A DNA stretch of 41,352 nucleotides from positions 1 to 41,352 of the forward strand of contig JAGBFX010000018.1 of the NCBI GenBank assembly GCA_017936265.1, given 5' to 3'. The stretch is from Bacteroidaceae bacterium (GTDB lineage: Bacteria; Bacteroidota; Bacteroidia; Bacteroidales; Bacteroidaceae). Of the stretch, positions 1-8,659 are shown one piece after another (positions within the stretch are counted from its first letter, which is position 1; each line of letters begins with the position of its first letter). The translations under genes and the position numbers were made by a program. The notes under the pieces are model-generated. The model ran no database searches. It was not told the origin of the DNA and saw nothing but the letters and a program-made list of their open reading frames with translations.

Positions 1-120
1 GAAAAGTATGTGACAGAACGACAACAAAAAGAATATACAACAACAGATTAAGGGTAAGTTGTATTGAAGAATAAAGACTTATATTTATTCCCATTCCTAA
101 TGTCATCATAAGAAGCATCC

Positions 121-325
121 CTCAACTTTTTACGTTGAGCCACAACACTTGCTGTTTGCATCCCGCCCTGCAGCACTATCGCGGTGCTACGTGCGACTAT
201 TGCTGCAAGTGTTGCCGATTAACAGCGTTGCTGTTAATTCCCGTAGGCGCTACTTTATTTAGAACCCTTCAAGGTTCTATTTTTTTGTCCGTCTGCCATT
301 GATAATAAAGGCTCAACGTAAAAGT
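121..325. repeat. Inverted-repeat element enclosing a chain of hairpins
   Basis: This fills most of the gene-free stretch 1-355. A perfect 14-bp inverted repeat lies at 128-141 and 310-323 (core GGCTCAACGTAAAA on the right arm), and its match continues beyond a one-base indel. Between the arms are nested stems: a 10-bp pair at 143-152/205-214 enclosing AGCAC/GTGCT (172-176/184-188), a perfect 9-bp stem with a 3-nt loop (218-226/230-238), and a 7-bp stem (260-266/273-279) followed by seven T. The left arm can also fold on itself (121-126 with 134-139). No coding frame is convincing. It could be a small MITE-like element, an invertible segment, or a structured RNA gene; the sequence alone does not decide. 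Confidence 0.6.
260..287 (+). terminator. Terminator-like stem and T-tract inside the repeat element
   Basis: A 7-bp stem TAGAACC/GGTTCTA with a 6-nt loop is followed directly by TTTTTTT at 280-286. The T-tract is on the plus strand, so it would stop rightward transcription. The nearest annotated gene ends here on the opposite strand, so the terminator must serve a plus-strand transcript from within the element or from left of the window. A weak -7-like TATATTTA lies at 80-87. Confidence 0.5.
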
Positions 326-355
326 CCTGCGTTTTTGACTTTTGAGTCATCCTCT

Positions 356-1453
356 TTATTTTTTGCTCCAGAACTCAAGGTACTCCATGGCTACTTTGAG
401 AGGGTCGTGGTGCTTTTTGACATATTCGATGCTTTCTCTCTGCATTGAGGCGACCTTCTCTCTGTTCTTGACAATCCATTGGAGCTTGGCATATACGTCT
501 TCTTCGCTCGGGGTAACGTTTATCATCGGGCGCAGTTCGTTCTCGCCCAATATGGCATAGCACTCTTCCTCGGCACCGCCAACGACTATCTTGCCTTTTG
601 ACATTGCGAGCAGTGCATTCATGGCTGGGGAGTATCCGTATAGCTGGTCGAGCAGTATGTCGCAGTCGTTTACCATTCTTGAGTATTGCTCAAATGGTAC
701 GCTCTCGGCTTTCAGCATCTCGCATTCTTGTGGATAGTCGGTGGCAATACGCTCAAGGGCGCGTAGCATGATATCGGTACCTTTGTATATGCTGCGTTCT
801 TTCTGTATGCCTATGAAGAATCTTATTTTACGTTTGCTGTCGTACCGTGCAGCTGCGCTCGGGTCGCTTGGTATGGGGAACGGTATATATGTCAGCTTGT
901 CATAGTGTGCTTTTCTGTATGCTTCGTGGTATTCGTAAAGACCGGCTATGATGCCGTCGCATGTTGCGGCAATCTCATGGTTGAGGCGGGCCTTTGCTGT
1001 TCCTTGCCAGTCTGCAATCTGCTCGCGAGTGTAGCCGTTGAGTATTTCCTTCTCGCCTATGTTGAAGTCGGAGTAACGGAACGTCCTTGGCTTGCGTGTG
1101 CATGCCTTTACCCAGTAGGCATCCATGCCGAACGCTCCGAGGAACACTTTTTTGTTGTGTTTCTTCAGGTAACGGTATATGGGTGCTATGCGCTCGGCCT
1201 TTATCTCCAGGAACATCGGGTTTATGAGCTGCACTACATCGTATCCGCGTAGCCTGGGCAACAGCGAATATAGTTTCAGCATGTAACTTATGCCCCCAAA
1301 TTTGGTGTAACGGCGCACCAGTGAGATGTCTCGTCTGTAATCCTTCCAGAAATCTCCGTTGCTTATTACGCATACGTTATGCCCGAGGGCGCGTAACCCC
1401 TCGGCCAGTGTCCAGTGTACATTGCTGTATTCGCCGATAAGGAGTATCTTCAT
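356..1453 (-). CDS. Glycosyltransferase, GT4-like (GT-B fold)
   Basis: A 365-residue cytoplasmic glycosyltransferase predicted to add a sugar to a lipid-linked surface glycan. It begins with the typical Rossmann strand MKILLIGEYSNVHWTLAEGL, where the N-terminal acceptor domain starts. The C-terminal half carries a donor-site-like region around SPAMNALLAMSKGKIVVGG and ends with the helix YLEFW. There is no signal peptide or membrane segment. The ATG overlaps the stop of the upstream GT2 gene in an ATGA junction, so the two are probably translationally coupled. It is the last gene of a three-gene minus-strand operon. Donor and acceptor cannot be inferred. Confidence 0.8.
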   Translation of the reverse strand: MKILLIGEYSNVHWTLAEGLRALGHNVCVISNGDFWKDYRRDISLVRRYTKFGGISYMLKLYSLLPRLRGYDVVQLINPMFLEIKAERIAPIYRYLKKHNKKVFLGAFGMDAYWVKACTRKPRTFRYSDFNIGEKEILNGYTREQIADWQGTAKARLNHEIAATCDGIIAGLYEYHEAYRKAHYDKLTYIPFPIPSDPSAAARYDSKRKIRFFIGIQKERSIYKGTDIMLRALERIATDYPQECEMLKAESVPFEQYSRMVNDCDILLDQLYGYSPAMNALLAMSKGKIVVGGAEEECYAILGENELRPMINVTPSEEDVYAKLQWIVKNREKVASMQRESIEYVKKHHDPLKVAMEYLEFWSKK

Positions 1454-2451
1454 CTTTTTGCGGGTTTACGGCTCGGGATGATAAAACGTAGTGCTCTCAT
1501 TCCTCTCCGGGTATTGGCCAGTGTGCGGAATATCCTGTATTTGTGTGAATAGTGGGCTTGTGGCAGCGGGAATAGCCCGATAGGGGCAAGGCGCTCCAAG
1601 CAGGTATCGTATATCTCCTTGGCTTTGCGGCCGTCGTACATCATGTTGAGTATGGCGTCCACGGCCAGTGTGCGTAGCTTGCGGGTAATGGCGTCGCGCT
1701 GTATGGTGTTGGATCTTGTTGCGTTCTCTTCTTTGAATGCGTTTGTCTTTTCGATTATTGTGAAGAGATTGTCAATGCGTCTTCTCTCGAAATCCTTGGA
1801 GCGGTTGGCCGTAGTGGAGCCTTCTCTCGTGCAGTAGCAATAAAGTGTGGCATTGCTCTCGATGAGTGTCTGCGCATGGTAGTGGAGCTTGGTGTTGAAC
1901 TCCTCATCTTCGTGGAAAATATTGGTGCTGAACACCGTGTTGTTGTCTGTTGCTAGTTTCTTGAGGAAAAAGTATGTGCATGGGCTGCCGCTGAGGTTGT
2001 TGTCCCTCATGTGCATGGCGCCGCTTATGGTATTGCTGAACTTGACTCTCTTTGTCTTTGCTGTTTTCGGGCTCTTCCTGTCTGTGGTCACGATGTATCC
2101 GAAACGCAGTATCTGTGGCCGTTCCTCCTTGAGCGCTGCAAGGCACTGTGTCATCTGCCCGTTTGTCAGCAGGTAATCATCGGCATCGACAAACTGTATG
2201 TATCTGCCTTGTGCCTCCTCTATTCCCCGGTTACGTGCAGCTCCAGGGCCGCCATGCGTGTTCACGACAAGCCTGACATTGTACCCTTTGTATGTATCGT
2301 TTATCCACGTAGGGGGTGCTTCCGAGCCGTCATCTACAACGATAACCTCGTACTCCTCCGCTGGTATGCCTTGTGTGATTATGCTGTCAATGCACTGTTT
2401 CAGCAACTCCGACGGGATGTTGTAGTGGGGAATGACTATCGAGAGCAGCAT
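1450..2451 (-). CDS. Glycosyltransferase family 2
   Basis: A 333-residue GT-A fold glycosyltransferase. Family 2 hallmarks are the opening strand LSIVIPHYNIPSELLKQCIDSI, the nucleotide-binding VVDDGS near residue 42, the segment GGPGAARNRGIEEAQGRYI, and the metal-binding FVDADD. The C-terminal 100 residues are basic and may contact membrane or acceptor. It lies one base downstream of another GT2 gene and overlaps the following GT4-like gene by 4 nt, so all three belong to one transcript. The likely role is sequential sugar addition in capsule, O-antigen or other glycan synthesis; the exact sugar is unknown. Confidence 0.85.
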   Translation of the reverse strand: MLLSIVIPHYNIPSELLKQCIDSIITQGIPAEEYEVIVVDDGSEAPPTWINDTYKGYNVRLVVNTHGGPGAARNRGIEEAQGRYIQFVDADDYLLTNGQMTQCLAALKEERPQILRFGYIVTTDRKSPKTAKTKRVKFSNTISGAMHMRDNNLSGSPCTYFFLKKLATDNNTVFSTNIFHEDEEFNTKLHYHAQTLIESNATLYCYCTREGSTTANRSKDFERRRIDNLFTIIEKTNAFKEENATRSNTIQRDAITRKLRTLAVDAILNMMYDGRKAKEIYDTCLERLAPIGLFPLPQAHYSHKYRIFRTLANTRRGMRALRFIIPSRKPAKR

Positions 2452-2452
2452 A

Positions 2453-3424
2453 TCAGTTCAGTTTTTTATGGAACAGGGCAAGCAATCGGCTATGGATGCC
2501 TGCACCGAACAGTGCAAAAGTGGTATATTTTATTTTCTGCTTTAGGTTCAGGTTCATCTTGTACAGCGTGCCAATGTCTATTCTGCGTCCTTCAATGAGC
2601 TTTAAGGTTTCCTTGAACCTGCCCTTTTCGCAGTCGGAGCAACGGCACAGGTCTGTCAGGTTGTCAATGCAGCGCAACAGTATCCTGTTCGCTTCTTCGT
2701 GAAGCTCCGGAATGGCGGCGCACTTCTCGTGGAGTGCCGCCAGGTTGCGGAACAGGAAGAAATATGAGTCGAAAGAGTGGCTGTTGCTTATGCTCTCTTC
2801 GTTGTCGTAATAATAGTAGAATCCACAATCTGAATAATACACGTTCTCGCTGCTGCTATATAGTGTAGGGGTTATGAATGTGTCCTCAAATACTTCCCCC
2901 TCGGGGTAGCGGATGAACATGAACAGGTCGGCGCGGTATATTTTGTTGCAAGCGAAGCAGTGCTCGTATCCCTGGCGTGTAATCCAATCCTTGAATATGT
3001 TCTCGTTGCCCGACACCTTTTCGGGTTTGAATGATATAACCTTGCTTCTTGGTGATTCGTAGTGCGATATAATCGGGTACTCAAGAATGTCAATGTCCGG
3101 CCTGGCACGCAGGATGTTCATGTTGTAGTAGTATGTGCCCGATGCGACAGCATCATCACCGTCGACAAATGTGATATACTCTCCTCTTGCGGCGGCTATT
3201 CCCGCATTGCGGGCCGATGAGAGTCCGCCGTTCTTCTTGTGTATGACCCTGACCTTGTCGCACTCCTGTGCGTAGCGGTCACATATGGCACCGCAGCTGT
3301 CGGGGGAACCGTCATCGACAAGGATAAGCTCATAGTCGGTGTATGTCTGCTGCAGTATGCTCTCGATGCATCGCTGCAGGTAACGTCTTACCTTGTATAC
3401 CGGTACTATGATACTTAACTTCAT
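2453..3424 (-). CDS. Glycosyltransferase family 2
   Basis: First gene of the minus-strand glycosyltransferase operon, 323 residues. It has the GT2 signature LSIIVPVYKVRRYLQRCIES, LILVDDGSPDSCG, the sugar-nucleotide segment GGLSSARNAGIAAARGEYI and the metal-binding FVDGDD. The C-terminal half contains an aromatic stretch (FYYYYDNEESIS), common in Bacteroidota surface-glycan transferases. The upstream 253 nt separate it divergently from the flippase gene at 3678, which fits a shared polysaccharide locus. The specific sugar and linkage are not predictable. Confidence 0.85.
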   Translation of the reverse strand: MKLSIIVPVYKVRRYLQRCIESILQQTYTDYELILVDDGSPDSCGAICDRYAQECDKVRVIHKKNGGLSSARNAGIAAARGEYITFVDGDDAVASGTYYYNMNILRARPDIDILEYPIISHYESPRSKVISFKPEKVSGNENIFKDWITRQGYEHCFACNKIYRADLFMFIRYPEGEVFEDTFITPTLYSSSENVYYSDCGFYYYYDNEESISNSHSFDSYFFLFRNLAALHEKCAAIPELHEEANRILLRCIDNLTDLCRCSDCEKGRFKETLKLIEGRRIDIGTLYKMNLNLKQKIKYTTFALFGAGIHSRLLALFHKKLN

Positions 3425-3508
3425 CCGTTCTCTCTTTTTGTCGTTTGATTATGTGATGATGAAACGATTCTGTCTGCAACGCGTGCACCACATCCTCGCG
3501 GTTTACCG

Positions 3509-3516
3509 CAAAGATA
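3509..3516 (-). promoter_or_regulatory. Bacteroidota -7 element for the glycosyltransferase operon
   Basis: Read on the minus strand this is TATCTTTG followed by CGG, an exact TAnnTTTG. It lies about 85 nt before the ATG at 3424. A clear -33 TTTG is not visible at the ideal distance, only T-rich sequence, so the assignment rests on the -7 box. Confidence 0.5.
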
Positions 3517-3630
3517 ATAAATTACTGTAAATGTTCCGATAAAAAGGGTGTTTTTCTTTTATGTTGTTTTTTATTTATTGTAGTGCCTCTTTTTGCGCTC
3601 CTTGACGGCCTGATTTTCATAAAAAAGCAC

Positions 3631-3638
3631 TATCTTCG
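3631..3638 (+). promoter_or_regulatory. Bacteroidota -7 element for the flippase operon
   Basis: TATCTTCG fits the common TAnnTTCG variant and sits about 40 nt before the flippase ATG at 3678. Upstream sequence is T-rich without a perfect TTTG. Together with the minus-strand box at 3509-3516 it makes the gap 3425-3677 a divergent promoter region. Confidence 0.45.
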
Positions 3639-3677
3639 CATTTAATAGTTGTTTATGGTTACAGCGTATACGGTTTA

Positions 3678-5204
3678 ATGGGCAGAAAGGGGCAAGTTAG
3701 GGGCGGCAAGTCCGTCTATGGGCATACAATCAAATATATGGGTATCTTCGGAGGTGCCCATGGGCTCTCTATCCTGCTGAATATGCTACGTACCAAGATT
3801 TCCAGTAAGCTTCTTGGCGTTGCCGGTATGTCAATAGTGGCGCTCTCCAACCGTACCGTACAGATGTTCAGCGACGGTACGGGCTTGAGCCTTGCATTCA
3901 GCGCTGTGCGCAAGATTTCCGAGACATACGAGAACCATGATGAGGCGGCGCTTTCAAGGTGCTTGAAGGTGGTAAGGAGCATAGCCATCCTGACGGGAAC
4001 AGTCGGTATGCTACTGATGCTTGTTGCCACTCCTGTGGTTTGCGACTGGGTGTTTGAAGAGTCGAGTCTGCATTATATGCCAAAAGTGATGATGCTTTCG
4101 CCTGTAGTCCTTTTCATGGCTATATCAAACGGTGAGATTGCCATTCTGCGGGGGACAAGGCGGCTCAATAAAGTTGCTTTGTATACGTTTGCCACTTCGT
4201 TTATATCGCTTGTCGTGGCAGTGCCCCTATATTGTTTTATCGGTATCGGCGGTATATTCGTTGCGATATTCTCTACAGCTTTCCTGCAGATGTGTCTGTT
4301 GCTGTCCTTTACTATGCCGCGTTACAGATACCGGGTCTCGCCATTCTCCTTCTCTCTTCTGCGCGAGGGATTTGATATGGTCAAACTCGGAGCCGGGTTC
4401 ATTTTCGCTTCAATGTTCAACGCCTTTTCAATGTGGCTTGTCTGTGCTTTGCTGTCCGATGTGGGTGATGGCAGGACTGCGGGTCTCTTCAGCGCCGGTT
4501 TCACCATGATTACATTGTTGCCCGGTGTGCTTTTTGCAGCGCTTGATTCGGAGTACTATCCGCGTTTGTCGGGCGTGGCTTCCGATGTCAATGCGTGCAA
4601 TTCCATGGTAAACGAGCAGATAGAGGTACAGTTGCTTGTGCAGCCGCCCATGCTCATTGCCTTTATTGTGGCGATGCCAATCCTTGTACCCTTGTTGTAT
4701 CAAGACGATTTTATCCCTGCTGTCGCTATGGCCCAGTTTGCAATGTTCGGCATGTTCATGCGTACAATGACTTTCCCTCTCTCGTACCTCTCGTTGTCGA
4801 AGAATGACACTTTTGTCTATGTGTTCATGGAGGGTGTGTACAGTGTTCTGTTCGTGGCGTTGATTGTCGGCGGATATATGCTGTGGAACTTTGTCGGAAT
4901 CGGCGCTGGAATTGCTTTGCTTCATATACTTGACTTTGTAATGGTGGCTTTGGTGACACGTTTCAGGTATGGTATGAGGCTCAATGGCAATGTTGTACTT
5001 TATTTCATGTTGCAGTTGCCGTTGTTCATCGCTGTAATTGCCGTAAGCTTGTTGCTGCCCATGGGGTGGAGCTATTGGGTTGTCGGAGGTGTGTGTGCCC
5101 TGCTCTCGGTGGCGGTGGCATTGTATATGTTCAGCAGGCTGGCAGTAGTTCCAGTCTCGGTTTCGCGTTTTGCCGACAAGTTGTTAAATAAATTCAGAAG
5201 ATAA
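3678..5204 (+). CDS. Polysaccharide flippase (Wzx/MATE-like)
   Basis: A 508-residue integral membrane protein with about 12-14 hydrophobic segments spread over its length. It resembles the Wzx-type oligosaccharide flippases of the MOP superfamily, which move lipid-linked oligosaccharides across the inner membrane. The N-terminus (KYMGIFGGAHGLSILLNML) and the region LLGVAGMSIVALSNRTVQM resemble the first helices of that family. It is divergent from three glycosyltransferases, consistent with export of the glycan they make. Its stop overlaps the ATG of the M23 peptidase gene by one base, so the two are co-transcribed. Substrate is unknown. Confidence 0.8.
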   Translation: MGRKGQVRGGKSVYGHTIKYMGIFGGAHGLSILLNMLRTKISSKLLGVAGMSIVALSNRTVQMFSDGTGLSLAFSAVRKISETYENHDEAALSRCLKVVRSIAILTGTVGMLLMLVATPVVCDWVFEESSLHYMPKVMMLSPVVLFMAISNGEIAILRGTRRLNKVALYTFATSFISLVVAVPLYCFIGIGGIFVAIFSTAFLQMCLLLSFTMPRYRYRVSPFSFSLLREGFDMVKLGAGFIFASMFNAFSMWLVCALLSDVGDGRTAGLFSAGFTMITLLPGVLFAALDSEYYPRLSGVASDVNACNSMVNEQIEVQLLVQPPMLIAFIVAMPILVPLLYQDDFIPAVAMAQFAMFGMFMRTMTFPLSYLSLSKNDTFVYVFMEGVYSVLFVALIVGGYMLWNFVGIGAGIALLHILDFVMVALVTRFRYGMRLNGNVVLYFMLQLPLFIAVIAVSLLLPMGWSYWVVGGVCALLSVAVALYMFSRLAVVPVSVSRFADKLLNKFRR

Positions 5205-6877
5205 TGATGAAACGGATATTGTTGCTTCTTTCGTTTTTTGTCCTGGCTGTTCCGCTGAGGTCGCAGACGGACGAGGACATGCTGACGGTTCCGTTTGATT
5301 TCAGTCTTCTGCTCAGCGGCAACTTCGGCGAGCTCCGTTCCAACCATTTCCACTCTGGTGTCGATTTCAAGACACAAGGTGTAGTGGGTAAACCCATAAG
5401 ATGTGTCGCCGACGGTTATATCTCGCGTGCAACGGTCCAGCCTGGCGGGTACGGACAGGCCATCTATGTGATACATGATAATGGCTACATGACGGTCTAT
5501 GGGCATCTTGAACGTTTTCCCCAGGCTGTTGAACAGCGAGTGCGTGAGGCACAGTATGAGAATGAGTCATTTTCGCTTGACATATCATTCGCGCCCGATG
5601 AGTTTGTGGTAAAGAGGGGCGAGTTCCTTGCCGTTGCCGGCAACAGCGGATATTCGTTCGGTCCGCATCTGCATTTCGAGGTACGCGATACGACCGGTAA
5701 TGAACTGTATGATCCTATGGCTTTCTATGCGGGCAAGCTAAAGGACCGGCGTCCGCCAGTGGCTTCTGAGGTCGCCGTTTATCCGGCACCTGGTGCAGGT
5801 GCTGTCGATACGCTTGGCATTTCCAGAGTGTATAAGATAAATGACGGCATTGTCAATGATACCATAGATGTGTGGGGCAGGGTCGGTTTCGGTGTAAAGG
5901 CTCTCGATTATATGGATGGTGTCAATAACAAGTATGGCGTATACAGAATGGAACTGTTGGTGGATGACAGCCTCCGTTTCTCGAGCCGGATGGCTCGTTT
6001 CTCGTTTGCCGAGAACCGCTTGATTAACGCTTGGGCCGATTATCCCCGATATGTGAACGGCGGAGAGTGGTTCCTGCGCATGTTCGTACTCGAGAATAAC
6101 CCTCTGCGTGCCTTGTCTGCCGATGCCAATAACGGGTGGCTTGATGTCTGCGAGGAGCGTTTGTACAAGGTTGAGTTCCGTTTGAGTGACTATCATGGCA
6201 ACAGCAGCAGTTATCTTATGAACGTGCGTGGTAAGCGGTGCTGTATCCCATCGCCGAATGGTGCATTCCATCTTCATTGGTTTCTGAACAATGCTGTTGA
6301 GCATGAGGGGATGAGACTGGATGTACCCCGTGGAGAACTTTTTGAGGATGCTCTGTTTGATGTAGATGTTACCGATGGGGAGTATGGCGTTTCGCGCAGG
6401 TATTCCATTGGGGATGAGCCTTTGCCGTTGTGGCATGGCGCAGGACTCTCGCTTAAAGTGGATTCGCTCTCTGTCGACAGCTCGAAATTGTATATAAAAC
6501 GTATAACGGAAAAAGATGGCTATTCGGTCGGGGGCAAATACAAGGATGGTTGGGTATCAACGGATATAAGTTCGTTCGGCAGTTTTGAAGTTGCTGTTGA
6601 TACAGTCGCTCCCAGGCTCTCCCCAGTCAAGGAAAAGGCGTGGATGCGCAACGGCAGGGTAGTGCTTGCTGTCAGCGAGAGAGAGACATCGGTAAAATCC
6701 TTCCGGGGTACAGTAGACGGCAAGTTCGTGCTCTTCAGCTACAGCAGCAAGAACAAGCGCATGGTACTCGACCTCAGGAAGGAGAATGTAAGCCGTGGCA
6801 GGCATATGCTTCGTCTCGAGGTGACTGATGCCTGTGGTAATAAGGCTGTTTATGAGAAAGATATTGATTTCAGATAA
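5204..6877 (+). CDS. M23 family metallopeptidase (LytM-type), secreted
   Basis: A 557-residue protein with an N-terminal signal peptide (MMKRILLLLSFFVLAVPLRS) and an M23 zinc peptidase domain at about residues 40-175. Metal and active-site residues are visible: H50 and D54 in NHFHSGVDF, H101 in YGHL, and H155/H157 in GPHLHFEV. Such domains cut peptidoglycan cross-links or regulate amidases in the periplasm. The remaining 370 residues look beta-rich, with no domain I can name. The start ATG overlaps the flippase stop; a second ATG follows immediately and could be used instead. Because the catalytic residues are intact, an active endopeptidase is more likely than a degenerate LytM activator. 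Confidence 0.85.
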   Translation: MMKRILLLLSFFVLAVPLRSQTDEDMLTVPFDFSLLLSGNFGELRSNHFHSGVDFKTQGVVGKPIRCVADGYISRATVQPGGYGQAIYVIHDNGYMTVYGHLERFPQAVEQRVREAQYENESFSLDISFAPDEFVVKRGEFLAVAGNSGYSFGPHLHFEVRDTTGNELYDPMAFYAGKLKDRRPPVASEVAVYPAPGAGAVDTLGISRVYKINDGIVNDTIDVWGRVGFGVKALDYMDGVNNKYGVYRMELLVDDSLRFSSRMARFSFAENRLINAWADYPRYVNGGEWFLRMFVLENNPLRALSADANNGWLDVCEERLYKVEFRLSDYHGNSSSYLMNVRGKRCCIPSPNGAFHLHWFLNNAVEHEGMRLDVPRGELFEDALFDVDVTDGEYGVSRRYSIGDEPLPLWHGAGLSLKVDSLSVDSSKLYIKRITEKDGYSVGGKYKDGWVSTDISSFGSFEVAVDTVAPRLSPVKEKAWMRNGRVVLAVSERETSVKSFRGTVDGKFVLFSYSSKNKRMVLDLRKENVSRGRHMLRLEVTDACGNKAVYEKDIDFR

Positions 6878-6895
6878 CATAAATGTAATGATACT

Positions 6896-8542
6896 ATGAA
6901 AAGATTCTATTTGTTTTTGATTGCATTGGTAATCTCTGTTTCAGCGTCTGACGCGTGTACCAATTTCCTTGTGGGCAAAAAGGCTTCGGCTGACGGCTCC
7001 GTGTTCATCTCTTACAGTGCCGACAGCTATGGCATGAGTGGCTTCGTTGCACATTTCCCCGCGGCGGTACACCCCGAGGGTACTATGCGTGAAATATATA
7101 ACTGGGATTCGGGTGATTACATCGGATCTATCCCCGAGGCAAGAGTTACCTATAACGTTCTAGGCAACATAAACGAGCATCAGGTGGCTATTGCCGAGAC
7201 TACTTTCGGTGGCCGTGAGGAGTTGGTTGATACAGCCGGTCTCATCGATTATGGCAACCTCATCTACATCGCTCTCCAGCGTTCACGTACCGCGCGTGAG
7301 GCTATTGACGTTATGACCTCTCTTGTTGCTGAGTACGGATACTACAGCAGTGGCGAGAGCTTCTCCATTGCCGACCCCAATGAGGCCTGGATTCTTGAGA
7401 TGATAGGCAAGGGCGGTAAGGAGAAAGGTGCCGTATGGGTAGCTATCCGTATCCCCGATGACTGTATCTCGGCTCATGCCAACCAGGCTCGTATCCGCAA
7501 GTTCGACATGAAGGACAAAGAGAACGTGCGTTTCTCGAAGGATGTAATCAAGTTTGCACGCAAGATGGGCTACTTTGATGGCAAGGATGAGGATTTCGAT
7601 TTCGCGGCAGCATACTGTCCCGCCGATTTCGGCGCTCTGCGTTACTGCGATGCGCGTGTGTGGAGTTTCTTCAACATGTTCGGCGAAGAGGATATGTCAA
7701 AGTACCTTGCATGGGCATCGGGCGATGCGACAACAGAGCCTATGCCTCTCTACATGAAGCCGAAGACTCCTGTCTCTCTTCAGGATATGCAGCGTGGAAT
7801 GCGTGACCATTATGAGGGCACTCCGTTCGATGTTACAACCGACCTTGGTGCCGGTCCATACTGTATGCCTTACCGTCCCTCTCCATTGAGTTTCAAGGTT
7901 GACGGCAAGGAGTATTTCAACGAACGTCCTATCTCTACATTCCAGACGGCGTTCACTTTCGTTGCCCAGCTCCGCAGCTGGCTGCCCGATGCAGTCGGCG
8001 GTGTAATGTGGTTCGGTACTGATGATGCCAATATGGTTGTATTTACTCCGGTCTACTGCTGTGCTACAACGGTTCCCGACTGTTATAAAGAGGAGTATGC
8101 CGACCCTGTAGTCTTCTCATGGAAATCATCATTCTGGGTGTTCAACTGGGTGTCTAATATGATTTATCCGAAATACTCTATGATAATTGATGATATGCGT
8201 GCAGTACAGGGTGCGCTCGAGGCTTCTATCTATGAGCAGAGCAAGGAGGTTGAGGCCGAGGCGCTTTCTGTCATAAAGTCTTCGCCCAAATATGCAGCAA
8301 AGATGCTTACCGATTTTACATGCCGCAGTGCAGAAGAAACTCTTGCAGAGTGGAAGGCTTTTGGCGAGAAGATAATCGTGAAGTATAACGACATGGTTGT
8401 CAAGGCAGAGAAGAACGGTAAGGTTATGCGCGGTAAGACAGGCCTTGTAGGCAAGATAACACGCCCGGGCTATCCTCAGGAGTATCTGAAGCAGATTGTT
8501 GAGCAGACAGGCGACAAATATCTCATTCCTCAATCAAAATAA
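6896..8542 (+). CDS. C69 family dipeptidase
   Basis: A 548-residue secreted Ntn-hydrolase of the PepD/C69 dipeptidase family. After a short signal peptide (residues 1-20) the mature chain would begin at C21 in ACTNFLVGKKASADGS, the classic autoprocessed N-terminal nucleophile context. Length and start agree with Bacteroidota C69 enzymes, which release amino acids from dipeptides in the periplasm. It lies 18 nt after the M23 peptidase, so the two may act together on peptide or cell-wall fragments. No terminator is evident after it before the next promoter. Confidence 0.88.
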   Translation: MKRFYLFLIALVISVSASDACTNFLVGKKASADGSVFISYSADSYGMSGFVAHFPAAVHPEGTMREIYNWDSGDYIGSIPEARVTYNVLGNINEHQVAIAETTFGGREELVDTAGLIDYGNLIYIALQRSRTAREAIDVMTSLVAEYGYYSSGESFSIADPNEAWILEMIGKGGKEKGAVWVAIRIPDDCISAHANQARIRKFDMKDKENVRFSKDVIKFARKMGYFDGKDEDFDFAAAYCPADFGALRYCDARVWSFFNMFGEEDMSKYLAWASGDATTEPMPLYMKPKTPVSLQDMQRGMRDHYEGTPFDVTTDLGAGPYCMPYRPSPLSFKVDGKEYFNERPISTFQTAFTFVAQLRSWLPDAVGGVMWFGTDDANMVVFTPVYCCATTVPDCYKEEYADPVVFSWKSSFWVFNWVSNMIYPKYSMIIDDMRAVQGALEASIYEQSKEVEAEALSVIKSSPKYAAKMLTDFTCRSAEETLAEWKAFGEKIIVKYNDMVVKAEKNGKVMRGKTGLVGKITRPGYPQEYLKQIVEQTGDKYLIPQSK

Positions 8543-8550
8543 TGCTATAA

Positions 8551-8582
8551 TTGTTTTTTATTCAAAGAATTTCGTATATTTG
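8551..8582 (+). promoter_or_regulatory. Promoter of the phosphohexomutase gene
   Basis: TTGT at 8551-8554, a 20-nt spacer, then TATATTTG at 8575-8582, a perfect TAnnTTTG. Spacing fits the Bacteroidota primary sigma consensus. It predicts a leader of about 70 nt before the ATG at 8660. Confidence 0.65.
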
Positions 8583-8659
8583 CGGTTAATTGCATATATT
8601 GCAGTAGATAGTGTGTTGCACTATACGATTACGCAATTTATTTAAAACTAACTATAATC

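Noticed and set aside
1-51. A short open frame ending in TAA at 49-51 that could be the tail of a gene entering from the left
   Set aside because: Only 16 codons, and another frame stays open to position 74, so the coding frame cannot be decided.
121-325. Integron attC site as an explanation for the hairpin block
   Set aside because: No paired GTTRRRY/RYYYAAC core sites in the right arrangement and no integrase in the window.
5738-6436. A 232-codon minus-strand frame opposite the M23 peptidase gene
   Set aside because: Antisense to a well-supported gene, with no promoter and no recognisable domain.
8543-8659. A terminator after the C69 dipeptidase gene
   Set aside because: Only T-rich promoter sequence is present; no stem of useful length precedes the T-run.
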